Of a DNA stretch of 64,000 nt, positions 47,043 to 57,949 are shown piece by piece. Made by a program: the position numbers and the translations under genes. Each line of letters begins with the position of its first letter. Position 1 is the stretch's first letter. The notes below the pieces were generated by a model. The model did not search any database. It had not been told where the DNA came from and saw only the letters and a list, made by a program, of their open reading frames with translations. Source of the stretch: Eudorina sp. 2006-703-Eu-15 (Eukaryota; Chlorophyta; Chlorophyceae; Chlamydomonadales; Volvocaceae); assembly GCA_003117195.1 (NCBI GenBank), contig BDSI01000085.1:152001-216000 (forward strand), written 5' to 3'.

Positions 47043-50000
47043 TTAGGCAGGCGAAAAGAGCGCGTCGAGATCAAGCTCCAACATGGACGCCAGGTATGGA
47101 ATATCAAATGCATCCAGCACCTGCACACATACATGCGGCCATGCGTGCATTACATAAAAAATGCGTAGGTTGCGTATGTGCCGCAGTGTATGTGCGTAGG
47201 ATATGTGAAAAGTTGCGTTATATATCAGTAAGCGGTGGACGGGTTGTCGCTTTATGATGTATACATCGAGCGGTTTCAATCCGCCCTCTCCGTAAAGCGC
47301 ACTTTCGCGCGGCGCGTTTTTATTTGTTACGAACGAACAGCACCGTGACCCAACCCTGTGCGTTAATGGATGGTGTGTCTGCTCGCATGTGTATGTTGCC
47401 TGTAATTTTGCACGGCGTTACATGTATGCGACATACAAGCAACATGTACGTAGCTTGTGTGAACTGGGACTTGTTCCGACAGTAAATAGGATTGAATGTA
47501 CGCACGGCCGGTGGTAGAGACAGATAGAGAGCACGGTAGCGCATGATGCGCGTAGATTAATAACATGGGTCGCACGTGCCTGAGGATGGATGACGCCGTA
47601 CAGGCCCACGGGCTTGTCGCCAGCTAGTATAACGGCTTGACGTCCCGGAAGCAGGGCTGGATCCGAGGATTGGTGGTATGTGAGTGTGGTCGCTGCGGCG
47701 GCAACCTTGTCCTCTGTAACGATTGACAATCAATGTGATACGTATATGCGAGGCGAAGGTCATAAATACATAAAACAGGACGCAGGCGAGTCCAGCCAAT
47801 CCGGTGAAAGGACGAACGCAGATACACGTGTATGCTCAGTCTGGCGGTGGCTCTAATAGGTTAAAATATCACGTACTAACTCTGCTAGATAGCGCCACCG
47901 ACTGTCATCGATGCGCACACTGAGTCGCGGGAGGTGTCAGCACGGGCGGGGAAACCATATTCCACCAACCTCCTCCTCCTGAACGCACGCCGCGGTTAAA
48001 CACCGAATAAATCTAAGCATATTTCCACGCATTGATAATAATTAAATAATAGGCGTCACTCAGGAATGCAACTTTCAAGTAAAATATTAATAAATGTCGC
48101 AAATTATTTTGAAAGTACGTATACCTAATTAAATTAGGATAACAGTGAACGTATTAGCACGCGCCATCCTGAGCATGCATCATGCTAATTGGTAACATTA
48201 CAGCAAACATATTTCCGATTCAGGCTAGGCAAACTACTTGGTCTAGAAGCAAATCGCACCTTCCATAACTCGATCCAGCAGGTTTCGAATGACCTGAAAT
48301 CCGTTGTCGTTGTCTCCCGAATATATCGCCACAAGGCGCCTCTCGCTGCGCACGCCAAGCTGTGTGGATTGCGTAAATGTGTGTAAAAGGCGACATAATT
48401 CACCACCATCTTGTTGAACAACAAAGAACAATCCATGATAACATGACATGAATGGCTGCGCAAAGATTATTTTGGTGTATTATTAATGTAACCGTTACAA
48501 GGTGGACCCGTATCCCGACCGGGTGTTCCAACGGGCCCAGATAGCTCGTAGGTGCCTCGTCTCATCAACCCCTACCAAGGACTGCGCACCCATTCTCCAT
48601 CACCCGCGGGGGGGTCACGCAGCCATACCGGCCACTACACCAGGTTACCAGCGCGCCAGGATTGCCTCGCCTGGAAACCGCGCCAGACCCGCCGAATCAC
48701 ACGGCGGTGAGGGGACGGGGATTATTGCTGTACGTATGTCCACAAATGTGCGATAAGAAGGCGAGCTAGTCGTACGTGCGTAATACATAAATAGCCAGGG
48801 GGTACAGCAGTATAGTATTCATGGCTATGTGTGTGAAAACCTATGCGTATGGACTGATTAAACAACGCGTATGACGCACTGGATTTATTGGTCTGTCTGG
48901 GGAATCAATACATAAATTTATACATATGTAATATAACATATACATTTGATTCCTCAGGCGGACATATATATAATGGCGGGCAGCATGGCAGCACGTTCGA
49001 ACACACAGCAGGCGGCGGCGGCAGCGGCGGCAGCAGGCCACGTATATATATACGGTATTATACGCCCGCATTGTTCATAGCTACATACCGAAGACCAGCG
49101 GTCGCGCAGAAGTACATTGCCGATCTCGAATATTTGTATGGGCAGGAAGCCTCCCTTGTTGGCGGCTACCATGGTGAGCGCCGAACTGAGCATGCTGGTG
49201 CGGCACACCTGCGTGCAGCATTGAAGAAAAACGATCGCATGGTGCGATGCCAGGCGGCAGGCGGCTAATGTCTCCGTGGGGTCGGGGTAGGTGTTGTAGG
49301 CAGGCATTCGCAATCACCTCGCGGCACATCAAAACACGGCTAGCGGTCGATTGTCGTATTAAATGTGTTATATCTGTCATGATAGCTCAAATATTCCTTG
49401 ATTTTTATGGACAGAAGTATTCACACTCATTGCATTCTTTATATGTATAGCTTTTTAAATGGTACCGCAGTGAAGCTAAATATTTGCGAGTAAATAATTA
49501 AATACTTAAGGACCTCACGAAGTGCGAAAAAAACTCTTCAGGGCACCTCACAAAAAATAAGGTTGATTGGAGTTTCCATTCAGATTTCTTCAAACGTTTC
49601 TCGCAAAAATGTTAATAGTGGAGGGTGTGCGTGGCACGCAAGTCGCTCGGGGAGGTGATACGGCGACGGCCGGTGCGCCGATGGGGGACGGGCGGGGAGG
49701 ACGGGCGGTACGGAGGGCGGGACTTAGGATGCTGCGAGGGGCAAGGCCAAGGGTCGTACGCGTTTTGTACGTTGCTCTGTGTTGCGCGCGCTCTGCGTTA
49801 AAGCTCAAATCGCAATGAAGTTTCACTGACGCTGGATTGAACGACGTGAGTTCGCATTTTTTACGAAAGGCATTCGAGGTGGCAAAACCCATGGAAATAC
49901 CTCCGCCAACCGCCGCCTCGCAAATGACTAGCGTCACAAATATGAGAAAATAATTATTTCGGGCGTCGCACATTAGTGCCGCAGAATAGTAGCGTCAGTA

Positions 50001-50926
50001 CGTTATTCATGTTAGGTATGTTGTTATTTCATTCGAAACTGCCTTGCTCGCCCGCTGCTGCCCATGTTGTATGTCCGCCCTCCGTCTGTGTTGTTCGCGT
50101 TCTGAACGGTGCATGTAATGCAAGCTAGTTGAGTTTGTGGCGTTGGCCGACGCCGCCCACCTCAGGAGGTTGCAATGGATCACCCGCCGAGTCGGTTGCT
50201 GTCGTCCTTGGATAGCGCACAGCGGTGTATCCGTCATCGTGCCGCCCGAGCTTCTCAAAGTTGTCCACGTGCGAGATCAGGGGCCTGCGTGTGCGTGCGT
50301 GAGTGTGTGGATCGACGTGTATATATCGTGCTCGGTCAAGGTGTGCAATGAAGCAACGAAAGCGCGAATAAATAGACATATAGTTAGAATGTTTGAAGGA
50401 TTCAGCACTATCCCGCACACAAAACCGCCGCACATGCAAGTGCACTCATGCCGTGCAAACTAAACAAACCCATGCACTTCGGCTGCAAGGACGAGCGCAA
50501 GCTAACACCTGCATGCAGGCCAAAGCGAACGAATACAGCAAAGACTCAGTGACTGCCGCGCCAGCCCCGTCGGCAGCGGCGACTAGCTAGTAGGCTTATA
50601 GGCCCGGGCGAGCCTTACCGCCCTGCACCCTGCATCCACGCCAGGGTTTGGCCAGGATAATAATATTGTCAATTATTATTAATAATATTATTATGATAAT
50701 AAGCAAGTAAGCAAGGATGATTCGTTAGCGTTATATATGAACAATTGTTTACTCCGACCACGTATACATGTAGCCAATCTTCGCATCCGTCTATTGCTAC
50801 CCGCGGCCGTACATACCATGTCAGCACCTCCGTGAATCCCGAAGCTGTCAGACCTGACCGCAAGCGCTCAGCTAGTTCGTAAAGGGAGTCGTCCTGCTGC
50901 TGGCCCGCGCTGTGACTGGAGATGAC
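47043..50926 (-). CDS. phenylalanyl-tRNA synthetase beta subunit, C-terminal half only
   Basis: Exons seen: 50926-50817, about 50304-50243, 49208-49089, 48359-48260, 47713-47580 and 47120-47043 (stop TAA). The beta subunit of cytosolic PheRS pairs with the catalytic alpha subunit. Diagnostic stretches appear in the right order: LYELAERLRSGLTASGFTEV, then LISHVDNFEK...DDGYTAV, VCRTSML...FEIGNVLLRD, LGVRSERRLVAIY...LLDRVMEG, LLPGRQAVILAG...GVIHPQ and VLDAFDIPYLASMLELDLD. Most junctions are phase-consistent; the HPQ/VLD junction needs a GC donor (AG|GCACGT). Two things are odd. The N-terminal half (about 350-400 residues) is absent, since only 350 bp separate this from the last exon of the neighbouring gene. 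The short segment before VCRTSML, normally ISNP-like, was not found. It may be a duplicated gene fragment, a pseudogene, or the 3' part of a fusion. Confidence 0.72.
48486..48520 (+). repeat. family B repeat end (GTAACCGTTAC)
   Basis: TAATGTAACCGTTACAAGG followed by TGGACCCGTATCCCGACCG. The same sequence occurs in reverse at 53742-53776 and, slightly changed, at 63739-63775. It contains the 11-bp palindrome GTAACCGTTAC. It resembles the family A 3' end in reverse, so the two families may be related non-LTR elements. Confidence 0.5.
50097..50660. repeat. segmental duplication, copy B (holds a synthetase exon)
   Basis: This is the partner of 43825-44440. On the minus strand it encodes the PheRS beta exon with LISHVDNFEK and DDGYTAV in an open frame, with an AG acceptor at the expected phase, so this copy looks ancestral. 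Confidence 0.85.
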
Positions 50927-51249
50927 CTGTTTACCAACCCCAATTATTCATGTAAGATATACATGACAATACGAATTCAAATGTATGCCTTTCAGGATTG
51001 TGAAGTCAGGTAGGATCTATTGACATGTCATGTATGCATCAACGCCCATTAGGCACATGCATATATATCAGCCGCCAGGTTTTGTTCGGAAAGCTTAAGA
51101 TCATCATCATCATCATAATGATTATCATGGTTATCCTTATTACCTTTATATCGTTATTAATTCAATAATTATTATTATGGTGGTATAATTTTTAGTACAT
51201 TTTGAACCCTATTATCATAACCAATATCATCATGATTGGTGTTGTATTG

Positions 51250-54225
51250 TTATATATTGATGTTGTCATTGCTCACCTCGTCACCATCCACGTCCGCATC
51301 AACACCGCTGTCAGGCACAGAGCATTGCGCGATTTCGAAGTCATCAGCACTGGCTGGCTGGACTCGGACCAACAACAATTCCTCGGGGTTTACCCCCAGC
51401 TCGTTTCCAACCTGCATGACGCGGCAAACAACAAGCAAGCAAAAAAGCACGTATCGCCTCATGTATTATCATATTATTAAGGATGTTACAGCGGACCCCG
51501 CGGGTCATCGGTGACAGCCAACGGCGACAGCCGAGGCTTCCTCACCTAAACACTGCCTAAACGAACTGGCGCCACCATGGTGCTCCGGACAGGCTCCACA
51601 GTCATGTATGCGTAATATTGTGTTTCTTATGTACGTACCGCGTGAACACTATGCACAAGCAACCTTCCCCGCCTTCCTCGCGTGCACGCAGAAGGTACCG
51701 TGCTTTCATCCGCCGGCCAGAGCGAGGAAGGCAGCACCGAACGAAACACCTACTCCAGCCAGCCACACCTCGTTTGATGATAAACAAAACCACACAGCTC
51801 TCCTCATGAAGAACAACAAATCACAGCTCTCGTTCCCGGCACTTATCTAGAAGGGGCCGTACGTATCCAAAAGGAATAAAAGGAACCTACCTCTATCTCG
51901 TTAAGCATTCGCACGATTTCACTCTCGTCCATGTCTGCGATGAGGCGCCGTGACGGGCCCGGGTACGCTGCAAACATAGTTGAATGCATGGGTGAGGACA
52001 ACCTACGGGTAGGCTGCATCTATCGTAGGATTGATGTAATTAGCAAGGGTTATGTTACGACCGGCGCTTTAAATAAATTGATACACACCTGGCACTTCTG
52101 GAGGTTGCGGCTCCGAAGGCGGTTGCGGCGCCGAAGGCGGTTGCGGCTCCGAAGGCGGTTGCGGCCAAGAGGGAGGGAGCGGCTCCGAAGGCGGTTGCGG
52201 CCAAGAGGGAGGGAGCGGCTCCGAAGGCGGTTGCGGCCAAGAGGGAGGGAGCGGCTCCGAAGGCGGTTGCGGCCAAGAGGGAGGGAGCGGCTCCGAAGGC
52301 GGTTGCGGCCAAGAGGGAGGAAGCGGCTCTATATGCGGTGGGTCAGGTGTATCAGGGGGTGGTGGAAGTGGCGGGGAAGGAGGTGGAGGTGGAGACGGCG
52401 GCGGAGGCGGTGGGAATGGGGGCGGTGGTGGTGACGGAGGCGGAGGTGGGGACGGCGGCGGGGGAGGGGGCGGAGGTGGGGGCGGAGGTGGGAACGGAGG
52501 TGGAGGTGGGGACGGAGGTGGAGGTGGGGACGGGGGCGGCGAAGGTGGTGGAGGCGGGGAGGGGGGCGGAGGGGGGCTCGGAGGTGGAGGTGGTGATGGA
52601 GGGGGCGGGGGTAGTGGCGGGGGTTCATCGCAGGGGGACTTGCAGTTGCAGCAGGGGTCGTTGGGGCAATCGTAGAACTTGTGGCACTTGGCGTCGTAGC
52701 ACTTGTTGAACTGCGCGGGCTTAGTCCGGCCCAGGCAGGTGCCCGCGATGCACTTAATGACGTCGATGTTGCACTGCTGACACTCCGGCGACGCCAGCTT
52801 GTCGCAGAGCTTGCGGAGCACGTACGAGCCGATGATGATCCAGGGATTCGAACTCAGGGCCGGCAGGTTCTTGCAGATAAGCGCGCCCCACGACGAAAGT
52901 GCGGTGCAACCGTTGACATCGAAGCACCGGTCGTGCTGCGCGCAGCAGCCACACGTGCACTTGGTGTCGATAAACCAGTCGCAGCCGGGCGAATCGAGAA
53001 GGTGGCGGCGCGTGCCTTCACCCATGTTCTCCTCCTGGATTCCTGCTATCACGCTCGACAGAATGTAGATCGCGATTCGGTTGGTGCCGAAACCGCCAAC
53101 CGCATCCACCGTGAAGCTGTCCGGGGGTAGCGTGGACCATTGCTCGATTGGTTGTCCCTCCTCGGTGAACAGAGGCAGGGAGAAGTTGACCGTATTGGCC
53201 GTGGCCCTGACCCGGATGAACACCTCGCCGCCGGGACCGTAGATGACGGTCAGGACGCACTCTGGCGCCTCTTCAAATGCGGCCACGACGACTGACATGC
53301 CGGCGACGGTGGTGTTTTCATAGTACGGGTACGAAATTGTGTCGTCGGCCGGGGACGTGGGCGGCGGCATGCCCTCCAGTAGTCGCCTCGTGAAAAAATG
53401 GCGACCTGCAACCAATCATCAACGAAGATAGCGTTCTTTAATCGCGAGGTACGTATGTATGTTCAGCTGCATGTGTCTAGGTTTATAACAATAATAATAA
53501 TAATACGCCTCGGTCATAAACCGATGCGTGTGTTAAGGGGGCGGGGGTGGAGAGGTTATGGGTTTCCCCTGGCGTTTGCACCTCCCGCCACCGCTGTATT
53601 CACTCATCCTAGTCTAGGTTTGTTTACTTGCAATCAAGCACTATGTCCAGAAAGATCTGCATGCATGTGTTTGCCGACTTTTATTATGCGAAGCTAGCGA
53701 AGCGTGGTACGTAATCATTGCGGCGATCCCTGACTGGCTAGCGATCGGGATACGGGTCCACCTTGTAACGGTTACATTACATAGCAATCTAACCACCAGC
53801 CAGCGAACGCGCGGACGCAATCCGTTTGACGCCAAGGCCAGCTGCATTCGATCGACTGAAGGATGTACATCATCACATCGGTTGGCGCGCGCTCACACCT
53901 GCTAGCGTGAGCTACGTCATCGCCGTGCAGCAGCAGTTCGTTTGCCGTGTCCCGTCCGTGCGTATTCCGTTGAGTCACGTGCAATTTCCTTTCATAGCTT
54001 ACAGACGCCGGGCGGGGCGGTCCCGCCGCCCGGGCGGGCCGCCATGAATAAAGGGCCAACGAATGAAAGGACTACATACTACTTGCCTTGGAAAGAGGTG
54101 GCGCCCGCAGCAGCAGCCGCTCTCGCGCTAACTGCTGCACTGCCACTGCCGGCGGCGGCAAAGAGTAGCGACAGCAGCAGCGCAGCTTTGAAGCGCGGTA
54201 GACACCTTGGCTCCGTTACAGCCAT
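51250..54225 (-). CDS. secreted phospholipase-A2-like protein with polyproline arm
   Basis: Exons: 54225-54087, 53405-52089, 51967-51891, and a last exon from 51411 either ending at a stop at 51250 or spliced at 51277. The first ATG is followed by a signal peptide (KAALLLSLLFAAAGSG). Intron 1 has a GC-AG donor (CAAG|GCAAGT). After a beta-rich region of about 130 residues comes a cysteine-rich domain with CCAQHDRC, which fits the phospholipase A2 histidine signature (CCxxHDxC), then NGCTALSSW and more cysteine pairs. In secreted PLA2 the His-Asp pair hydrolyses the sn-2 ester; no clear calcium loop is visible, so activity is unproven. A long [10 protein letters not shown] region and five EPLPPSWPQPPS repeats follow, typical of hydroxyproline-rich wall glycoproteins. 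The C-terminal exons are acidic (MDESEIVRMLNE, LGVNPEELLLVRVQP). Extracellular matrix location is inferred. Confidence 0.78.
51467..51602 (-). mobile_element. non-LTR-like family A copy with target duplication
   Basis: ATTATTAAGGATGTTACAGC opens the copy, followed by the conserved body up to CAGGCTCCACAGT. CATGTAT flanks both ends (51460-51466 and 51603-51609), a 7-bp target-site duplication. It lies in intron 3 of the PLA2-like gene. Confidence 0.78.
52095..52335 (-). repeat. 36-bp coding minisatellite in the PLA2-like gene
   Basis: Five near-identical 36-bp units, plus degenerate ones, encode the 12-residue repeat EPLPPSWPQPPS. The near identity at DNA level points to recent expansion. Confidence 0.95.
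53742..53776 (-). repeat. family B repeat end, reverse copy
   Basis: ATACGGGTCCACCTTGTAAC then GGTTACATTA is the reverse complement of the sequence at 48486-48520. It lies in intron 1 of the PLA2-like gene. Confidence 0.5.
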
Positions 54226-56624
54226 ATATATGTATATTGATTGCAAAAATGGTGCGTGAGGTAGAAAGATGGGGCGGCCGCGGCGCTCTTGAAGTGTATG
54301 AAGTGCGTGCGTGCTGAAGTTGATCGACTGCTGGTAATGTACTATGATTTAATAATCGTTTCCAGCCAGGCGTGCCATCAAGAACACGTGTATAAGAAAG
54401 ATTTTTAAGAGCAAGCAAGCAAGCGCGCGTATGTACACGAGTGCGCGCGGAAGCTGCATACGAGCTGTATTATAGTGTGCTAATCACTATCTATATACAA
54501 CAGAACTCTGCCGTTTTGTGGGCCCTGCTCTGTATTTAGAAATCCGTTGGTCTCGCGTCAACCGTCATACCGACAGACACCGATATGTATGTCGAAACAG
54601 ATCTCGCTCAATCACGTTGCGCATATTACATACACATACTCATCAGCTTGGATAGGTCAAAGGCGCAGTTCACTGTCTTTGCTGCGTGGCCCCTGTATGT
54701 ATGAACAATAATTCTTCGACTCGAGCGAGAAGACTACGAGAAGACCTCGAGAACACCTCAATTGAGTATCGATAATTTGTTAAAAGGCAAGATATATATA
54801 TGCGTAAATAAGTTGATGGTTCTGAGAAGTAAGCAACGCAAGGGAAAAGGAATTGGTTCCAAGCCGATTGCGTGTCTAGTAAATGCGGACCTTACACCAA
54901 CCGTCGGAGGAAACACGCGCCAGCAGTTCGATTATGTTAAATCAAACAGTTAGATGAGTCAAAGGTCGATCATGTTAGAAAACTAGAAGTTGACAGCAAA
55001 CGCAGCATGCCTTTTCCCACCGTACATAGGGTAGCAGGGTTCCGGTCTGTCCCCTCAACACACGCCAGAGTTATACACGGCGTAATTGAAGTATAACTAA
55101 TGTTATTACACAGATTGGGCAGCACGCAAGGATCTCTCCCTTTCATGAAAAGCGGAGAACAGGCGTTATGCAACTCGATTCACAAGCCAGGTCAGCAGCA
55201 TGTCGGCATGGATCATTAATTATCACAAAGGAAGTGAAAAATAAATGGTTGCAGAGCCATTATTTAGCTGTGCTTGGCACGTCTGTCTGCTGCCCGCTCG
55301 CTGCTTCCAATCGTTTAATCCGTGACAATCCATCCGTGACTCCTGTCACGGAATTTCTCACACGTACATATTGAAGGAAACTGTTCAGAGGCAAGTGTCG
55401 TGACAGGTATCGGGAATTTGGCAGGCATGACGGCTGTCACGTGGGACAGTGGTATGTACAAGTGTTACGTAAACCCAATGATCAATTTATTTATAGTGGC
55501 CCAAACATACCATTAATATGATGAGTCGCAGACTCGCAGTGCTGGGCAGTGGTAGTATGCATGTGACGGCGGCCTCGCTCTACCGTGACGTCCGCCGTCC
55601 GCCGTCATCACCATCGACATCGTCCTTCGTGATTGATGTGAAGCAAAAAACCACTTGGGAGCGGGTTTCGTAACTTTGCACACACCTCTCCAAAACCGCC
55701 CCTGCTGGTCCGGGTGGCTGGTGCGCACGCGAGGCTCGGGTGGCTGGTGCGTGCGCACGCGTGGCTCGGGTGGTACTACCTAGATAGTTGCTTGCGCGCG
55801 CAGCTGGTCTCGCTTTGGTGTTTGATTGATTGCGTGAATAAAGCGTATTCGTTCGCTGCCGGCAGCATACGACACTCACTCTCGTGCACGGCGTTGGAGA
55901 AGTTTCGTTGGAGATTCGATCACATACATTCAATCAGCACGTACGCACCATGTCATTCCCTATAGCAGCCCTACCCCCGGTAACCCAGCAGTTACTGACC
56001 CTGTTCCAAGTCCCCCCACGTTTACTGGGTGGTTATATATTACTGGGGGCGGGGCCCCGGTAAACCCCCGATAATCGGCGGATCCCCCCTTTAACCTGGG
56101 GGAAGGGGAGGCATAACTGCACCACAGTTATCGGTACCGTCCCCAGAACCCTGGTGCCAACCTGAAAACGGGATGACGCATTATTCCTGCTGTTCACCGG
56201 GTCAGCCCCAGCCACCGCCGAGTCCGATAAATATCGAACGAACTAACCCAGCACGACTATGCGAGGGGCCCTTGGGAACAAGCAATCCGCAGTCGGTTCC
56301 GCGCACTGATGGCGGGTTGCGTGCGTGCGCCCCCAGGGCATGACGTACGCGCGTGTGTTGTGGAGTGAAGCGAGCAGGAGTACCCGTTCTGAAGCAGCCC
56401 AGGCCCGTCATCACATCCGGCGCGCGGGAAGAGAGAGTACGCAGCGAGGATGCATGCAGCTGCAGGCAACAACGTGCCGCCATGCATGCATGCGTGCCGA
56501 GGTATGGAGGTGTCTTGCTTGCCACCTTGTCGGTGGGGCCTGCTGGGGCTTGCCCTGATATACACCGTTGATCCCGCCCTTTGGGGTCCGCTGTAACTCA
56601 CGTTCATTCATTCATCACTCGGGG
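54226..56624. other. upstream region of the PLA2-like gene, repeat remnants
   Basis: The promoter of the PLA2-like gene should lie at the left side. TGACAGG/CTGTCAC words recur near 55340-55445. Between 55960 and 56160 there are several GGTAAC/GTTACTGG-type words in G/C-rich context. Bases about 56500-56610 hold a repeat end with a CATT tail that matches 797-890 in reverse. No exon is supported. Confidence 0.4.
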
Positions 56625-57310
56625 CAAGGCTCAGTCATAAAGCCATTCATACAGCACATGTCCAGTCATATATATACCGAGTAGTTCACCCGTCCTGCTG
56701 TGTATGCATGACCGGTCATACTCCTGGTCATACGGCGGTTGCCAGTCATAACGGAGATTGGCTTGTTCATACCGTGCGCGCATACGTTCAGTCATACTGT
56801 GCCGCAAATGACCAGGCGCAGTCATGATGGGCGGGACGGCGGGTATGACCGGGCGCAGTCATGATGCATGGGCGGGTGACAGTCATTTTTTGCGGGCAGG
56901 GTATGACTGGCTGGGCCTAGTGATAACGGACGCCAAGATAGAGCTTGCATGCCATGACTGAGCACACAATATGACTGGTCATACATACCGGGTTTTGGAT
57001 GAATGGAAACAGGCGTTATGACTGCGGTATGTATGTATGACTGCGCAGTGCGACTGGCAGCATACAGTCATTCTGTGCCCGTCCACGCAGTCATCATCTT
57101 GTGGTCCAGTGAGTCATCCAGCTCTAGTCAGGAAATGCATGCCCGATACGACTGGGCCCAGTCATACCAGGTGCCTATTCCAAGACACGGTATGACCCCT
57201 TGTATGACTGGGCCTGTATGACGACTGAGGCACATTATGACTAGGATTATGACCAACACTGTATGACAAAGGGTTATGACTGGGAGTATGACCTGTGCTT
57301 ATAATAACTG
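56625..57310. repeat. dense cluster of TATGACTG / CAGTCATA words
   Basis: Within about 680 bp there are 14 GTCAT and 16 ATGAC occurrences, many extended to CCAGTCATA or TATGACTGG, where chance predicts one or two. The CAGTCAT orientation dominates the left third and TATGAC the right end. Spacing is irregular. There is no coding potential. Confidence 0.85.
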
Positions 57311-57949
57311 GAAACGCCGGCAGTACGCTACTACGTAGCAAATGCATGAAATTATAGCGGAGCTCCATGCTAATGATGACACAGCAGCGGGTCTGGTTAG
57401 TTACATATACATGGTTTATTAATGATTGTTTGCAGTACTTGCACAGTAGTACGTACTATACTGGTCGATGTCACGCACATGCCGATGAATTAGATGAATA
57501 TACGGGTGGGTTGTACGGATAGGCGCGGGAACTGCTGCAGACATGTCTCGGCGGCGTCCTAATGGCCTTCAGCTGATGGCTTGTCCGCAGCTGATGGGAC
57601 GATCTGCCGATCTCCAATCCTTGCTTACTTGCGATGCATACAATAATGTAGGATAGCTAATGTAGGATGGGCCAATGGGAGCCGGCAGGCTACTAGTAGT
57701 ATACTTGTTTCATGCATAGCTCAAAAGCGCTACGGTACTTCACCACTGTGGGTGAAGTGTGCGCGTAGGTGAAAATAATGGCTAGGAAGCCTGCGCGTCA
57801 GCGAAAAACAATCCTTATATATCCGTAATTACATACGGGCCTACACGTTGAAATTATTTCAAACATTCTAGCTGCCGATAATCAGGCACATACAGCTGCG
57901 CTAGGTATGCGGATAGGGTGGTACATCCAGCGAGAGTAAACTGGTGAGT

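Noticed and set aside
49590..49973. 127-codon minus-strand frame as the missing PheRS beta exon
   Set aside because: Only a vague ATSNAF resemblance to the expected NPxTxEF segment; no matching splice phase could be shown.
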